Source of the DNA: Hydrogenophaga sp.
GTDB taxonomy: Bacteria > Pseudomonadota > Gammaproteobacteria > Burkholderiales > Burkholderiaceae_C
NCBI RefSeq assembly: GCF_030373225.1
Contig: NZ_JAUCZG010000022.1
Span: 1-64,000, forward strand
Direction: 5' to 3'
DNA: 64,000 nt
Shown: positions 63,201 to 64,000 of the stretch, in pieces
Numbering within the stretch: position 1 is the first letter of the stretch
Layout: every line of letters starts with the position of its first letter
Made by a program: the position numbers and the translations under genes
The notes under the pieces: generated by a model
What the model saw: the letters and a program-made list of their open reading frames with translations, nothing else
The model's database searches: none
What the model was told of the DNA's origin: nothing

Positions 63201-63757
63201 GCAAGGACCAACGTCTGCCCCCGAGGATCGGTGATTCCATCCTGGCCATCCGACCATGCCTGGAGCCAGTCGCCGCGGTAGTTCTGGTACTGATCCAACA
63301 GGTCGGACAGCTGCGAGGTCAGCTGCAACAACCGGGACATTTGGGACTCTCCGTCATCGGTTGCAAAGGATCCCAGGTAACCCGCCAACGGCGCAAAGAC
63401 CGGCTGTGTCACCAGGCCGGGCAAGACCTTCATCAACCGCCAGGCCAGCGGCAATTTGTCCAGCGGCGACTCCCTGGGCACAGACTCTGCACCCAACACC
63501 TGCCGGTAGGCACGCCACACAAAGCGTCCGGGCAGTTCGACCTGGGTCGACGAACATACCCCCGTCTGGCGTGCCAGTTCCATCTTGACCCACTCGGCCA
63601 TGCCGCTGCTCTGCACAAGGACCACCTCATCCTCCAGTGGGCCCAGCGGGTGCCGCCCCAACCAGGCCACCAGTGTGTCCATCAGGACTTCGGAACGGTT
63701 GCCATGCAGAACGATGAAGCCGGGGGTGATGGGATCGGCGGCAGGCAATGGGGTCAT
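60233..63757 (-). CDS. recC: RecC, exonuclease V gamma subunit
   Basis: RecC holds the DNA ends and recognises Chi in RecBCD. The 1174-aa protein begins MTPLPAADPITPGFIVLHGN and contains LVQSSGMAEWVKMELARQTG, FGMSHLPSSTMEMLAALAP, IVVMVPDVQRVAAAIRAVFG, VVCLLGMNDGDYPRRANRND and LYVSWTGFSVRDNSEQPPSV, all usual for RecC. ATG 63757 is preferred; a longer frame to 63895 is unlikely because family members start at RSEVL-type sequence close to it. It is the first gene of the operon. The Chi sequence it recognises cannot be read from here. Confidence 0.94.
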   Translation of the reverse strand: MTPLPAADPITPGFIVLHGNRSEVLMDTLVAWLGRHPLGPLEDEVVLVQSSGMAEWVKMELARQTGVCSSTQVELPGRFVWRAYRQVLGAESVPRESPLDKLPLAWRLMKVLPGLVTQPVFAPLAGYLGSFATDDGESQMSRLLQLTSQLSDLLDQYQNYRGDWLQAWSDGQDGITDPRGQTLVLAPDQLWQPALWRAVLDTLTPEQQGATRSKVHRSAVQRLGEQAPLLGSLPRRVVAFGMSHLPSSTMEMLAALAPHCQVILAVPNPCRFYWGDIMQGRDLFKAANRRQRPRDPNAASAAPFEDLHLHAHPLLAAWGRQGRDFVRQLDVFDDAVATAQAFPALKIDLFDEEVEHAETPLLTRVQQRIRDLEPLSVRHDDAPLAAGDRSIVFHVAHSAVRELEVLHDQLLDLLAQPGLQPRDIVVMVPDVQRVAAAIRAVFGQYPRNDKRHIPFDIADLSAKSSSPLITALQWLLQPSGRFGLSELIDLLEVPAVAQRFGIDEDKLPQLVQWMSGAGMRWGLHARQREQIGLAECGEQNTAWFGLQRMLLGYCAGALDGAAGGAGWDGIEPYTEVGGLDAGLAGGLAHLLRTLDRWWLVSRKSCTPRQWHEHANGLLDALFERVDEADGQALGALKDALSSWLRACDLAGFEAEADLAVLRHGWLGALQLPSLDQRFRSGGVTFCTLMPMRAIPFEVVCLLGMNDGDYPRRANRNDFDLMGQPGMFRPGDRARQHDDRQLMLEALLSSRRVLYVSWTGFSVRDNSEQPPSVLVAQLRDYVAAAWGEQAVADRTTVHPLQPFSRRYFEVDTALTTHSREWRTVHESVPQDATGAGSKTTVVPADTTVALDQERLVRFFRNPVKAFFRERLGVIYGNPEEEPGDTETFDMDGLENHQLLSQQIRQWPEPTQAEGLPEVISVSLFALQRSGALPMKVLGDIKRTELETTLTAMAHAWIALGHEFPSPSERISVQHEHPSVRVRDWVDAVYQNGAGERTWVMLEASKLLSGQGARVKLRPDKLLAAWVRSLLVAASGHSVQGRVVGQDGQLHIHPMERAAATQTLGTLLSVWLQGQQAPLPLPLKTSLALAQADAQETDALAQDKAQTAYEGGGDAMSDQLAEVRDMCLARVFPDFQALCEAETPAGQGVLALSRQVHGLLLKWAEDCVTVHPHASP

Positions 63758-63935
63758 CGGGCTTTGTCGCAAGAGGGATAAGGAGCGCGCTGCAGCATCT
63801 GACTCCCGAGGTCCAAAAGCTTGGTGGCCTTGGGACCTGTACAAAATAGAGAATGCGGTCCGTGAAGTCAATCGTTCAAATGACACCTCACGCATTGCAC
63901 ACCGGGCAACACACTGTTGATTTTGGCATTTGAAG

Positions 63936-63950
63936 CGACAAACCGGGTCG
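63936..63950 (-). promoter_or_regulatory. CGACA-N5-TGTCG palindrome (site 9, variant)
   Basis: The plus strand reads CGACAAACCGGGTCG, with GCGACA/GGTCGC flanks. It lies 179 bases upstream of the recC start at 63757 and is the weakest of the nine sites. Confidence 0.4.
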
Positions 63951-64000
63951 CACGCGAACCTGAATGTGCGCCCTTGGCGCCCATGACGTCCTGTCAGTGC

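Noticed and set aside
60878..63781. 967-codon plus-strand open frame through recC
   Set aside because: Antisense shadow of recC; His/Gln/Gly-rich with no motif.
1..64000. CRISPR array, tRNA or rRNA genes
   Set aside because: No regularly spaced repeats, cloverleaf-like sequences or rRNA signatures were noticed on reading either strand; a covariance-model scan was not possible here.

Overview
The window looks like a stretch of a high-GC betaproteobacterial chromosome, most probably Burkholderiales (Comamonadaceae-like). That is inferred from codon use and protein resemblance, not from a marker gene: no rRNA, tRNA or CRISPR array was seen. Most of it is an accessory and defence region, ending on the right at a recC-recB-recD operon.

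Layout. 1-3.2 kb: an IS110-type transposase gene and a 5'-truncated IS5-type transposase inside a decayed flank. 3.2-11.5 kb: small unknown proteins in two syntenic modules (4.5-6.2 kb and 9.6-11.1 kb), each with a 122-aa protein, a 51-aa protein and a divergent secreted protein; between them are a DnaB-like ATPase that lost its Walker A lysine and a sirtuin. 12.0-20.0 kb: a tight four-gene operon of a RecB-like nuclease/SF1 helicase fusion, McrB, McrC and an unrecognised winged-helix protein, followed by a repeat-rich protein. 22.3-27.9 kb: a run of exported proteins including a CsgG/FlgT-like one. 29.1-29.8 kb: hicAB with a 17-bp palindromic operator. 30.5-34.6 kb: an unknown/ankyrin/ADP-ribosylglycohydrolase/unknown operon. 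34.7-39.9 kb: a convergent operon with a stand-alone WYL C-terminal-like protein, a WYL regulator, a two-module AAA+ ATPase and an unknown protein. 41.2-44.9 kb: VWA protein, WYL regulator and GIY-YIG protein.

44.9-54.2 kb is a graveyard of defence genes: an SbcD fragment, three hipA-like copies (one intact), an AbiE pair with an intact antitoxin and a broken toxin, and a collapsed type 1 BREX locus (brxA frameshifted, brxB intact, brxC with one stop codon, pglX cut to its first 217 codons, no pglZ or brxL). One junction at about 46,870 removed the 3' ends of both abiEii and pglX. 54.3-63.8 kb is recD-recB-recC on the minus strand.

Across the window a 15-bp palindrome of form CGACA-N5-TGTCG (some copies with one to three arm mismatches) was found nine times, in each case in the intergenic space 5' of a gene. 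The main candidates for undescribed biology are this motif with the 3-11 kb modules, the nuclease-helicase/McrBC/winged-helix operon, the ankyrin/DraG operon facing the WYL/AAA+ operon, and the Walker-deficient DnaB-like protein.
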